A stretch of DNA of 22,352 nucleotides, from assembly GCA_024244665.1 (NCBI GenBank), contig JAAEOI010000161.1:1-22352 (forward strand), given 5' to 3'. This DNA comes from Bacteroidota bacterium (GTDB lineage: Bacteria > Bacteroidota > Bacteroidia > Bacteroidales > GCA-2748055). Within the stretch, counting starts at the first letter, position 1; the number at the start of each line of letters is the position of its first letter. Positions 8,796 through 15,310 of the stretch are shown here, piece after piece. The translations under genes were made by a program, and so were the position numbers. The notes below the pieces were generated by a model. The model saw only the letters and a list, made by a program, of their open reading frames with translations. It was not told the DNA's origin and ran no database searches.

Positions 8796-11700
8796 ATGGT
8801 AAGAGGATTTTTATATCACGGCATAGTTCTGTTGATGATGCTCTGGCAGCTTCCGGTTGCGGGACAAACATCTGCATTCCTTACAGGTGGGGGTGAGATT
8901 TGTTCAGGAGATTCTGCTTCTGCAGTCCTGACCATGAGCGGGGGGAAGTCCCCGTTTACAGTTGTCATTAATTACAGCCAGGGTGAGTATAGGACCCTGA
9001 AAGAAGTTTATACCGGGCATATCATCTGGTTAAAGCCGCTCGTTGATGAGACCTACCATATTGCCAGTGTTGAGGATGCCGATGGAGTTGAGGGAACTGT
9101 TGGTGGTAGCGTTGCAGTAACAGTCCTTCCGGTCACTGCCGTGGATATTATTCTTGACACGACCGCCTATCTGAAAACTGAACCGGGCCGTCCCCTGGTT
9201 TCTGACCCTCCCGGGGCTGACTTCTATGGCTACGGGGTGGTGAACAACTCTTTTTACCCGGGAATTGCCACACCCAATGGATCACCCTATGACATCTCCT
9301 GTATATATACCAATGAGTCAGCATGTGAAAGCACCGACACCGTTGTTGTCCATGTAATCCATGGAGTGGCGGATGTTAAACTGTATGACGGTAATACTCC
9401 CATTATCACGGTGTGTGACGATGAGCTTAGCTATGAGATCAGGGGGACAAATAAGGACCAGATGAGCGGTACCTTCAAACTCAGTGACGGGGGCGATACG
9501 GCCCACTATTTTGAAGGTTATATTGTGGATGAGGATACTTCCGATAACATTGCTATTCTCAATACCTCTGGATTGATGGGTACTTATCTTCTTGAGTATG
9601 TCTATAAATTTGATGTTTTGTCGGTTCCGGCTACGGAAGTGATTCACGTGAACAACCTGGAGGGGATGGTCATTGAGGGGCTTCCGGAGATTATCTGTAA
9701 CGGGGATGGCCCCTATCCCATTACTGCGGGTGGGGTGGAGAGTGATCCTGGTGCTGACTATACATTTAGCGGGGCAGGAGTTTCAGGGAACCAGTCCGAC
9801 GGCTACTTTTTCAACCCCCGGGAGGTAGCCCTGGGGAGCAGTACTATAACCCTGAAGTATACATCCTCCAATGGCTGTTCTGTGATGATTGAGAGGGATA
9901 TACAGAACTTCTTCTCTCCGGATGCGTCATTCACATTTACCCCGGCCTGCTTAGCTCCTGAGGGAGGGAAGGTCTCATTTAACAATATTACCGGCGGTAC
10001 GTATGCCGTGGAATCATGGGCGTGGGATTTCGGGGATCCGGGAAGTGAAACAAACACAAGCATTGAGAAACATCCTGACCATTTCTACAGCAGCTCAGGG
10101 GGAAAGCAGATCAGTTTAACAGCCTATACTGCTGATGGATGTATCTCCACGAAAATTCTGGATACAATGTTGGTGAATCAGCCTGTAGCTGACTTTATCT
10201 GGCTTCATGACTGTTTTATCAGGGGAGATTCGATTTCCCTGCTTGACCGGTCGGCGAGTGATTTCTCGGAGATAAAATCACTGGTCTGGACACTTAAGAC
10301 AGAGTCGGGCGGAGTGCTTGGATCCATTATGAGCAACTCGCATGAGGATACCATCCGTTTCCCCTCTGTTTCACCTGATGACTACCTGATTCAGCTCGAA
10401 GTTAGTAACCTTGAAGGATGTCCCGATACAGAAATCAAAGAGATCAGCCTGAGCCCGACCATCCATCTCACCTCTTCCGGTTATTATGAAAACTTTAACA
10501 GCCCGGGGAAGATGTGGAGAAAGGTATCAGATGATCTTATCTCGAGCTGGGTGCTGGATCTGCCTGATTTTACCGGATATGATCCGGCTCCGGGCGATCT
10601 GTCCTGGTTCACAGATCTTCCTGATGATACGGATTACCTAGACCGTTCATGGATTGAAAGCCCGTGTTTCGATTTCACTTCCTCAAGTAGGCCGTTCCTT
10701 CAAATGGACCTGATGAAGAGTTTCCTTCCCGGGGTGGAGGGCGCTGTATTACAGTATTCGGAAGGGTATGGCGCGGGTTGGGTTACCCTGGGGAATATCG
10801 GTGAGGGTACAAACTGGTATAATGTTTCGGGAATCGTATATGAGCCAGGTGGGAGTGATTTCGGCTGGGGATCGGAACCGGATGGTCCTGATCAGGATTG
10901 GGTAGGAGCAAAGATACCCCTTGATATTTTCCTGGGCAACACACACGTGAAATTCCGGATTGTGGTAGCCACCGGTGGAACCACGGGATCGGGAAACCAG
11001 GGTTTTGCATTCGACAATTTCTCCATCTCGGAGATGAAAAGGAGATCGGTCCTTGAGCACTTTACAAACTCCTCACAGGGTGCCTCAAAAAGTGCTGATG
11101 ATGTTGTGGATGCATTTTCGAAAAAATATCCGGACCAGGTGATCGACCTGCAGTATCATGTGGATTATCCGGGCCATGACTATATGAATCAGAATAATGC
11201 CTATACGCCTTCGGTCAGGTCGCGCTATTACGGGGTGCCGGCGGTTCCTTATTCAGTATTTAATGGCAGAGACGAGGAGGAATACCGCTTCGATTTCTCA
11301 TCTCCTGAAGAAGAGCCCGGAGAGGAGGCTCTGGAACAGGCCGCCATTGATCCACCAAAGTTCAGCATGGATATGGTGGTGAACTGGCTGGACGAAAGTT
11401 TGGAAGTGACCACCACCACAAGCTGCGATGCAGATTCATACGCATCCAATATGCAATTATATGTGGTCGTTATGGAGAGTTCGGTTACAGCTTATACGGG
11501 GCTCAACCAGGATACTGTATTTAGAAATGTTGTGCTGGATATGCTGCCCTCACCATCCGGGAAATTGCTGGGGAACGACTGGCAGATGGGGGATATTGAT
11601 ACGCGAACATATGCCTGGGATTATCCGGAATTTGTTGAGGACATTGAAGATCTTGTGGTGGTGGCATTTGTACTGGACAGGGAGAACAGGGAGATCCTGC

Positions 11701-12008
11701 AGGCAACCGCCAGCTACCTGACACCTCCGGTGGGCATCCGGAGAGTTGAGAAGGAAATTTTAAAACTCTCCATCTATCCCAATCCTGCATCAGAGGTGCT
11801 GAATATCAACCTGGGAGAGCGTGCTGCCAGGGAGGGCCGCATTGAAATTATGGATCTCTCCGGGAGGATTGTGATGGAATCGGAACTTGTTCCGGGTTAC
11901 GCAGTTTACCAGGTGCAGATCTCCTCTCTGCCCCAGGGAATCTATATGATCTGCTGGTTTGAAGAGGGGCAGCTGAAGGGCCGGAATAAGCTTGTCCGGA
12001 CCAGGTAG
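8796..12008 (+). CDS. Large secreted T9SS cargo: PKD domain, jelly-roll-like region, thioredoxin/Omp28-like domain, C-terminal sorting domain
   Basis: The protein has 1070 residues. A signal peptide (1-23, ending VAG before QTS) leads into Ig-like/adhesin-type segments (about 24-370). A PKD domain (about 372-460) carries the diagnostic WAWDFGDPGS (408-417). Residues about 560-745 resemble the jelly-roll (MAM/choice-of-anchor) domains of secreted Bacteroidota proteins: YYENFNS at the start, FAFDNFSI at the end. Residues 748-830 follow the Omp28/thioredoxin-like pattern (RRSVLEHFTNSS...YHVDYPGHD...RYYGVPAVPYSVFNG) but lack the CxxC. The last about 80 residues are a T9SS type A sorting domain with the YPNPASEVLNI entry, MDLSGRIV and LPQGIYMI. 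The sorting domain is normally removed at the outer membrane and the protein is attached to or released from the surface. It is last in the five-gene run, and its stop codon lies 1 bp from that of the convergent flavodiiron gene. Confidence 0.85.
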   Translation: MVRGFLYHGIVLLMMLWQLPVAGQTSAFLTGGGEICSGDSASAVLTMSGGKSPFTVVINYSQGEYRTLKEVYTGHIIWLKPLVDETYHIASVEDADGVEGTVGGSVAVTVLPVTAVDIILDTTAYLKTEPGRPLVSDPPGADFYGYGVVNNSFYPGIATPNGSPYDISCIYTNESACESTDTVVVHVIHGVADVKLYDGNTPIITVCDDELSYEIRGTNKDQMSGTFKLSDGGDTAHYFEGYIVDEDTSDNIAILNTSGLMGTYLLEYVYKFDVLSVPATEVIHVNNLEGMVIEGLPEIICNGDGPYPITAGGVESDPGADYTFSGAGVSGNQSDGYFFNPREVALGSSTITLKYTSSNGCSVMIERDIQNFFSPDASFTFTPACLAPEGGKVSFNNITGGTYAVESWAWDFGDPGSETNTSIEKHPDHFYSSSGGKQISLTAYTADGCISTKILDTMLVNQPVADFIWLHDCFIRGDSISLLDRSASDFSEIKSLVWTLKTESGGVLGSIMSNSHEDTIRFPSVSPDDYLIQLEVSNLEGCPDTEIKEISLSPTIHLTSSGYYENFNSPGKMWRKVSDDLISSWVLDLPDFTGYDPAPGDLSWFTDLPDDTDYLDRSWIESPCFDFTSSSRPFLQMDLMKSFLPGVEGAVLQYSEGYGAGWVTLGNIGEGTNWYNVSGIVYEPGGSDFGWGSEPDGPDQDWVGAKIPLDIFLGNTHVKFRIVVATGGTTGSGNQGFAFDNFSISEMKRRSVLEHFTNSSQGASKSADDVVDAFSKKYPDQVIDLQYHVDYPGHDYMNQNNAYTPSVRSRYYGVPAVPYSVFNGRDEEEYRFDFSSPEEEPGEEALEQAAIDPPKFSMDMVVNWLDESLEVTTTTSCDADSYASNMQLYVVVMESSVTAYTGLNQDTVFRNVVLDMLPSPSGKLLGNDWQMGDIDTRTYAWDYPEFVEDIEDLVVVAFVLDRENREILQATASYLTPPVGIRRVEKEILKLSIYPNPASEVLNINLGERAAREGRIEIMDLSGRIVMESELVPGYAVYQVQISSLPQGIYMICWFEEGQLKGRNKLVRTR

Positions 12009-12009
12009 C

Positions 12010-13218
12010 CTAGTTGGATTCTACGCCCAGGTATTGCCCGAATTTTTCACCGAAACTGATCAGTTCGTCCGACTCCTCCTTGCCGGGAAGAAAACGTGCC
12101 TTTGCCCCTTCGGCTACCACATTCAACTTCAGGTTCTTTAAATGGTCCTCAATGAGCCCGACTGCTTCACCGCTCCATCCGAAGGATCCGAAAGCGGCTG
12201 CAGGTTTTCCCTTGTCCCTGATGGGATTAATCACCGCAAAAAGCTTATAAATCGGAAGCAGGGTATTCTGGTTAATGGTGGGTGAGCCCACCAGTATCCC
12301 GTCGGCCTTTACCACACGCTCCTCCAGGTCTCCCAGCAATATGGTTTCAATATCCACCAGGTCAACCTCCACATTGCCCGCTCTTTTCAGTCCCTCTTCA
12401 AGTTGTATGGCCATCTCCCGGGTGTATCCATAGGCTGATACGTAGGCAATCAACACCCGGTTGTCTCTCTCGGTATCTTCCATGTAACAGCTGGCAATGG
12501 CAGCCGATCGACTAATTTTCTCTTTCCAGGTGGAGCGGAGAATGGGGCCGTGACCCGGGCAGATCATGTCAATAGGCAGGGTCTTTATCTTTTCAATGGC
12601 CTTGAGCATAAATTTGCTGTAGGGCTTCAGGATCACATCAAAATAGTATTCAAATGCCTCACTGTAATCCCCTACCTCATCGTCCCACATCTTCTCATTG
12701 GCATAGTGGGCGCCGAAGGAATCGCAGGTGAAGAGCAGGGCCTCCTCTTCCAGGTAAGTGTAGATGGAGTCGGGCCAGTGAAGGTTGGGTGCCCCGATTA
12801 CCTTTAGTTTCATGTTCCCCAGGTCGAGGACACTGCCATCCTTTACCTTCAGGGATTTAAACGGTTTCCCCACCATTTCGCCAAGGTAGGTGAGGGCTTG
12901 TCCGCTCCCAACTACGGTAGCATCCGGGGCCAGTTCAAGCAGGTGCCGAAGTGATCCTGAGTGATCGGGCTCCGTGTGATTACAAATGATGTAATCAATT
13001 TTCGAAGGATCGGTAAGCGAGAGGAGCTTCTCCCTGTATTCGGGCCAGAAACTCTCTTTTACGGTATCGACAACCGCTTTTTTATCGGCATCGATGAAAT
13101 AACTGTTATAAGTGGTTCCGAATTTGGTCTCCATTACGATGTCGAATGTGATCAGGTCAGGGTCCAGAACCCCTATCCAGCTTACATTCCCGGAGACTTT
13201 CAAGATATTTTGATTCAT
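12010..13218 (-). CDS. fprA: Flavodiiron protein (A-type flavoprotein; O2 and/or NO reductase)
   Basis: The protein has 402 residues, the usual length of class A flavodiiron proteins. The metallo-beta-lactamase-fold half (about 1-250) has all the diiron ligands: H81-x-E83-x-D85-H86 (CNHTEPDHS), H147 in LHWPDS, D166 in TCDSFG and H223 in PGHGP. The flavodoxin half (254-400) has the FMN phosphate loop SAYGYTREMA and the GSPTINQN and FGSFGWSG segments. No fused rubredoxin or flavin reductase is present, so electrons must come from separate partners. In anaerobes and microaerophiles these enzymes reduce O2 to water or NO to N2O in the cytoplasm. It is a single-gene transcript with its own -7 box upstream and an independent terminator separating it from the preceding gene. 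The symbol is by family; orthology to a named gene was not tested. Confidence 0.95.
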   Translation of the reverse strand: MNQNILKVSGNVSWIGVLDPDLITFDIVMETKFGTTYNSYFIDADKKAVVDTVKESFWPEYREKLLSLTDPSKIDYIICNHTEPDHSGSLRHLLELAPDATVVGSGQALTYLGEMVGKPFKSLKVKDGSVLDLGNMKLKVIGAPNLHWPDSIYTYLEEEALLFTCDSFGAHYANEKMWDDEVGDYSEAFEYYFDVILKPYSKFMLKAIEKIKTLPIDMICPGHGPILRSTWKEKISRSAAIASCYMEDTERDNRVLIAYVSAYGYTREMAIQLEEGLKRAGNVEVDLVDIETILLGDLEERVVKADGILVGSPTINQNTLLPIYKLFAVINPIRDKGKPAAAFGSFGWSGEAVGLIEDHLKNLKLNVVAEGAKARFLPGKEESDELISFGEKFGQYLGVESN

Positions 13219-13243
13219 TTTACAGCCTAGGTTTATCAGGCTG

Positions 13244-13251
13244 CAAATATA
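13244..13251 (-). promoter_or_regulatory. -7 box TATATTTG of the flavodiiron gene
   Basis: On the minus strand the sequence reads TATATTTG, a full match to the Bacteroidota -7 consensus TAnnTTTG. Transcription would start a few bases downstream, leaving a leader of about 20 nt before the ATG at 13218. No clear TTTG is found at the usual -33 distance; that region is the T-rich tail of the upstream terminator. Confidence 0.6.
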
Positions 13252-13259
13252 GAGAAAGC

Positions 13260-13300
13260 AGCAAAAGAAAAAAAGCTGCTCTGCAGGGCAGAACAGCTTT
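13260..13300 (-). terminator. Intrinsic terminator of the small Cys-rich protein gene
   Basis: The arms at 13272-13284 and 13288-13300 pair over 13 bp with one mismatch around a 3-nt loop. In minus-strand order the stem is followed by a T-rich run (TTTTTTTCTTTTG, ending near 13260). The hairpin lies 31 bp beyond the stop codon of the gene at 13574-13332 and isolates it from the flavodiiron gene downstream. Confidence 0.85.
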
Positions 13301-13331
13301 CTGAAAACTCACAATCTGAATGTAACGGACC

Positions 13332-13574
13332 TTACTTTTTAGACTCTCCCCCACATGATTTGGAACAGTCTGATTTCTTTTCACCTTCGCAACTCTTCGA
13401 GCAATCGCTGGAAGTCTTGGTCGCTTCGGTTTTCTTTTTGCTCTTGTCAGCCTTCTTTTTATCATCTTCCCTGAGCTCAATTGCTACAGGTGTATCGATG
13501 GTGGCTGCTATGGCGGTGGCACTGATCCCCCCGATGAAGAGGGCAAGTGCGAGAATGGCTAATGTCTTTTTCAT
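13332..13574 (-). CDS. Small exported Cys/Lys-rich protein with two DCSKSC repeats
   Basis: The protein has 80 residues. The signal peptide (KKT start, hydrophobic 5-17, likely cleavage after AIA near residue 23) leaves a mature peptide of about 57 residues dominated by Lys, Glu, Asp and Ser. It carries two copies of DCSKSC (57-62 and 69-74), so four cysteines in CxxxC pairs. This could bind a metal or form disulfides, and no known enzyme motif is present. I do not recognise a named family. The gene stands alone: a candidate -7 box upstream, a strong terminator downstream. Its position beside the flavodiiron gene hints at stress or metal biology, but that is inference only. Confidence 0.8.
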   Translation of the reverse strand: MKKTLAILALALFIGGISATAIAATIDTPVAIELREDDKKKADKSKKKTEATKTSSDCSKSCEGEKKSDCSKSCGGESKK

Positions 13575-13602
13575 TTAACTTTTTGTTTTGTTTTATGCGA
13601 GT

Positions 13603-13610
13603 CCAATATA
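13603..13610 (-). promoter_or_regulatory. Candidate -7 box (TATATTGG) of the small Cys-rich protein gene
   Basis: The minus strand reads TATATTGG, one mismatch from TAnnTTTG, giving a leader of roughly 25 nt before the ATG at 13574. It lies in the 91-bp gap after psd. The -33 region shows no convincing TTTG. Confidence 0.4.
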
Positions 13611-13665
13611 GGGGGAAGAAAGCGGGAAGTGTGTTAATGAGGTGTTAAAAAGAGTTGTTGGTCTT

Positions 13666-14319
13666 CTATTTGAAACGGGCCACGGGGGTAACTCCGCCGG
13701 TTACCCGTTGATTCATATCCACTTGAAGGATTGCATCGGGGGGGAGGAAAAGATCGAGCCTCGATCCGAATTTGATAAAACCCATCTCCCTACCCTGGCG
13801 GGCCCTCCTGTTGAGGACCGCATAATTCCTGATCCTCCGGGCCACATAGCCGGCTACCTGCCTTACAAGCAGAGGGCCGTAAGGAGTGTCGATCCCCACG
13901 GAGAAGCGTTCATTGAGCTCCGATGATTTGGGGTGGCGGGCCAGAAGGTATTTTCCCGGGTGGTACTTCAGGTAGGCAACCTCCCCTTCAGCCGGGAAAT
14001 AGTTGATGTGTACATCATGGATGCTCATGAAGATGGATACCTGGATGGATGCTTTCCCAAGGAACTCATCCTGGTGAGCGTTTTCAATCACCACTACTTT
14101 CCCATCGGCCGGGGCAACAATGGTTTTTTCGTCCAGAAAGGGCCTTCTGGCGGGGTTCCGGAAAAAGCGGAGGACTATAACCAGAATGACCAGGACAAAC
14201 AGGACCATTGGTGTTTGGGTCCATTGTGGCAGCCAGAGGGCCGAAAGAGCTACAAGGCCCAGTCCCATCAACAATGTGATGGTACTGATGAGCCTTCCCT
14301 CTTTGTGGATCCTGATCAT
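13666..14319 (-). CDS. psd: Phosphatidylserine decarboxylase proenzyme (short, PSD-A-like type)
   Basis: The protein has 217 residues. It converts phosphatidylserine to phosphatidylethanolamine at the inner membrane. Two hydrophobic helices (about 10-50) anchor it. The core has RFFRNP (51-56), APADGK (69-74), the histidine-rich strand FMSIHDVHINYFP (97-109) and the self-cleavage site FGSR (184-187), where S186 would become the pyruvoyl cofactor after cleavage behind G185. The length and FGSR site fit the short PSD form common in Bacteroidota rather than the longer E. coli LGST form. Its ATG overlaps the cdsA stop by 4 nt, so the two are probably translationally coupled; it is the last gene of the rsfS-ftsH-DUF2007-cdsA-psd operon. 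No good terminator was seen between it and the next gene. Confidence 0.95.
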   Translation of the reverse strand: MIRIHKEGRLISTITLLMGLGLVALSALWLPQWTQTPMVLFVLVILVIVLRFFRNPARRPFLDEKTIVAPADGKVVVIENAHQDEFLGKASIQVSIFMSIHDVHINYFPAEGEVAYLKYHPGKYLLARHPKSSELNERFSVGIDTPYGPLLVRQVAGYVARRIRNYAVLNRRARQGREMGFIKFGSRLDLFLPPDAILQVDMNQRVTGGVTPVARFK

Positions 14320-15107
14320 GTGTTCAGCTGTAGCAATAAAATTAGTAGAAACAGGGCAGGTGCCACAAACAGGAGTGAATCAAACCTGTCCAGAATCCCT
14401 CCATGACCGGGAAGCAGTCCGCCAGCATCCTTCGCATTATTTTTTCTCTTCAGGTGCGATTCGAAAAGATCCCCTGCCAGCCCAAACAGGCCTACTGCCG
14501 CACCGGCCGAGATCCATGTGGCGGACGTCTGGAGGCCCGTAAAGTGGTAAAAGATCCAGCCCGAAAGCATTGTAAAGAGAAGTCCGCCGACAAAGCCCTC
14601 CCAGGTTTTCCCGGGAGAGAGCCTGGGGGTCATGGGGTGTTTGCCAAAGAGGCTGCCAGTCACATAGGCAAAGGTGTCATTGATCCAGACCAGCGCTATT
14701 ACAGCCACGGGAAGGAGGGAGTCCCACGCTCCGTCTGGGAGCCAGCCTATAGCAATGAATGAGGAGAGGGGTAAAGCAATCCAGAAGAGTACAAGAAAAC
14801 CTGTGTTCCGGTCGCCATGCAACAAATACCCTGCAATCCAGAGGATGGCAGGCAGGATGAACCACAAGGGATTCATCCCAAGCATGAACAAGGCATAAAC
14901 CCCGAAGATCAGCAGTGCCCCCGAAGCGGCTAACAGAATGGAAGGGAAGTCTGTTCGGAGGTTTTTCAGCCTGAACAGTTCCATGGTTCCAAGTCCGCAA
15001 ACCACCAGGATCATGATCACCATGGGTGTGGGGCCAAGAAGGATCGATCCGATGAAGAATACCACCAGTGAGATGCCGGTTACTGTCCGAAGCAAAAGTT
15101 CTTTCAC
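14316..15107 (-). CDS. cdsA: Phosphatidate cytidylyltransferase (CDP-diacylglycerol synthase)
   Basis: This 263-residue integral membrane protein with about eight hydrophobic helices makes CDP-diacylglycerol from phosphatidate and CTP, the precursor for phosphatidylserine and cardiolipin. The family signature is complete near the C-terminus (217-241): S-HLKR, then KDAGG, then PGHGGILDR, with the catalytic Lys/Asp/His positions kept. INDTFAY (142-148) and PRLSPGKTWEG (161-171) are also family-typical. Its ATG at 15107 overlaps the DUF2007 stop by 4 nt, and its own stop overlaps the psd start by 4 nt. This fits one polycistronic unit serving phosphatidylethanolamine synthesis together with a phosphatidylserine synthase encoded elsewhere. 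Confidence 0.97.
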   Translation of the reverse strand: MKELLLRTVTGISLVVFFIGSILLGPTPMVIMILVVCGLGTMELFRLKNLRTDFPSILLAASGALLIFGVYALFMLGMNPLWFILPAILWIAGYLLHGDRNTGFLVLFWIALPLSSFIAIGWLPDGAWDSLLPVAVIALVWINDTFAYVTGSLFGKHPMTPRLSPGKTWEGFVGGLLFTMLSGWIFYHFTGLQTSATWISAGAAVGLFGLAGDLFESHLKRKNNAKDAGGLLPGHGGILDRFDSLLFVAPALFLLILLLQLNT

Positions 15108-15310
15108 CTGGATTCGAATTCAGCGATCAATTTTTTGGCCCTGATCACCTGATCGCGATTCACATAAAGTTCTATTTCCCCGAACTTGTATACCGAGTCC
15201 TGTTTATTTACGATAAACGACTGAATCTCATATTCTGCCAGCATCTGTCCGATCAGTTCTGCGAGATAGGGAGTTCCCGCAGAATAGATATGTACCTGGT
15301 TACCCGTCAT
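15104..15310 (-). CDS. DUF2007-like small protein
   Basis: The protein has 68 residues. It resembles the DUF2007 ('putative signal-transducing') family: a short alpha/beta fold with an early helix (TPYLAELIGQMLAEYEI, 13-29), the central SFIVNKQDS and a final helix (QVIRAKKLIAEFES). The chosen start, ATG at 15310, lies inside the end of ftsH (11-nt overlap), and its TGA overlaps the cdsA ATG by 4 nt. The frame stays open much further upstream, but that extension only reads the ftsH repeat tail in another frame, giving an Arg/Ser/Gln-rich artefact, so it was not used. Function is unknown; its place between ftsH and cdsA suggests co-expression with membrane maintenance genes. Confidence 0.85.
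   Translation of the reverse strand: MTGNQVHIYSAGTPYLAELIGQMLAEYEIQSFIVNKQDSVYKFGEIELYVNRDQVIRAKKLIAEFESR

Noticed and set aside
9318..9647. 109-residue minus-strand open frame inside the T9SS cargo gene
   Set aside because: Antisense to a continuous secreted-protein frame, with no signal peptide or domain.
12010..13218. Flavodiiron gene as a metallo-beta-lactamase or glyoxalase
   Set aside because: The HxExDH ligand set with LHWPDS and a C-terminal flavodoxin domain identify a flavodiiron protein.
13738..13744. Run of seven G/C bases in psd as a phase-variation tract
   Set aside because: The run is short and encodes ordinary Pro codons in an essential-type enzyme; no sign of a switched gene.
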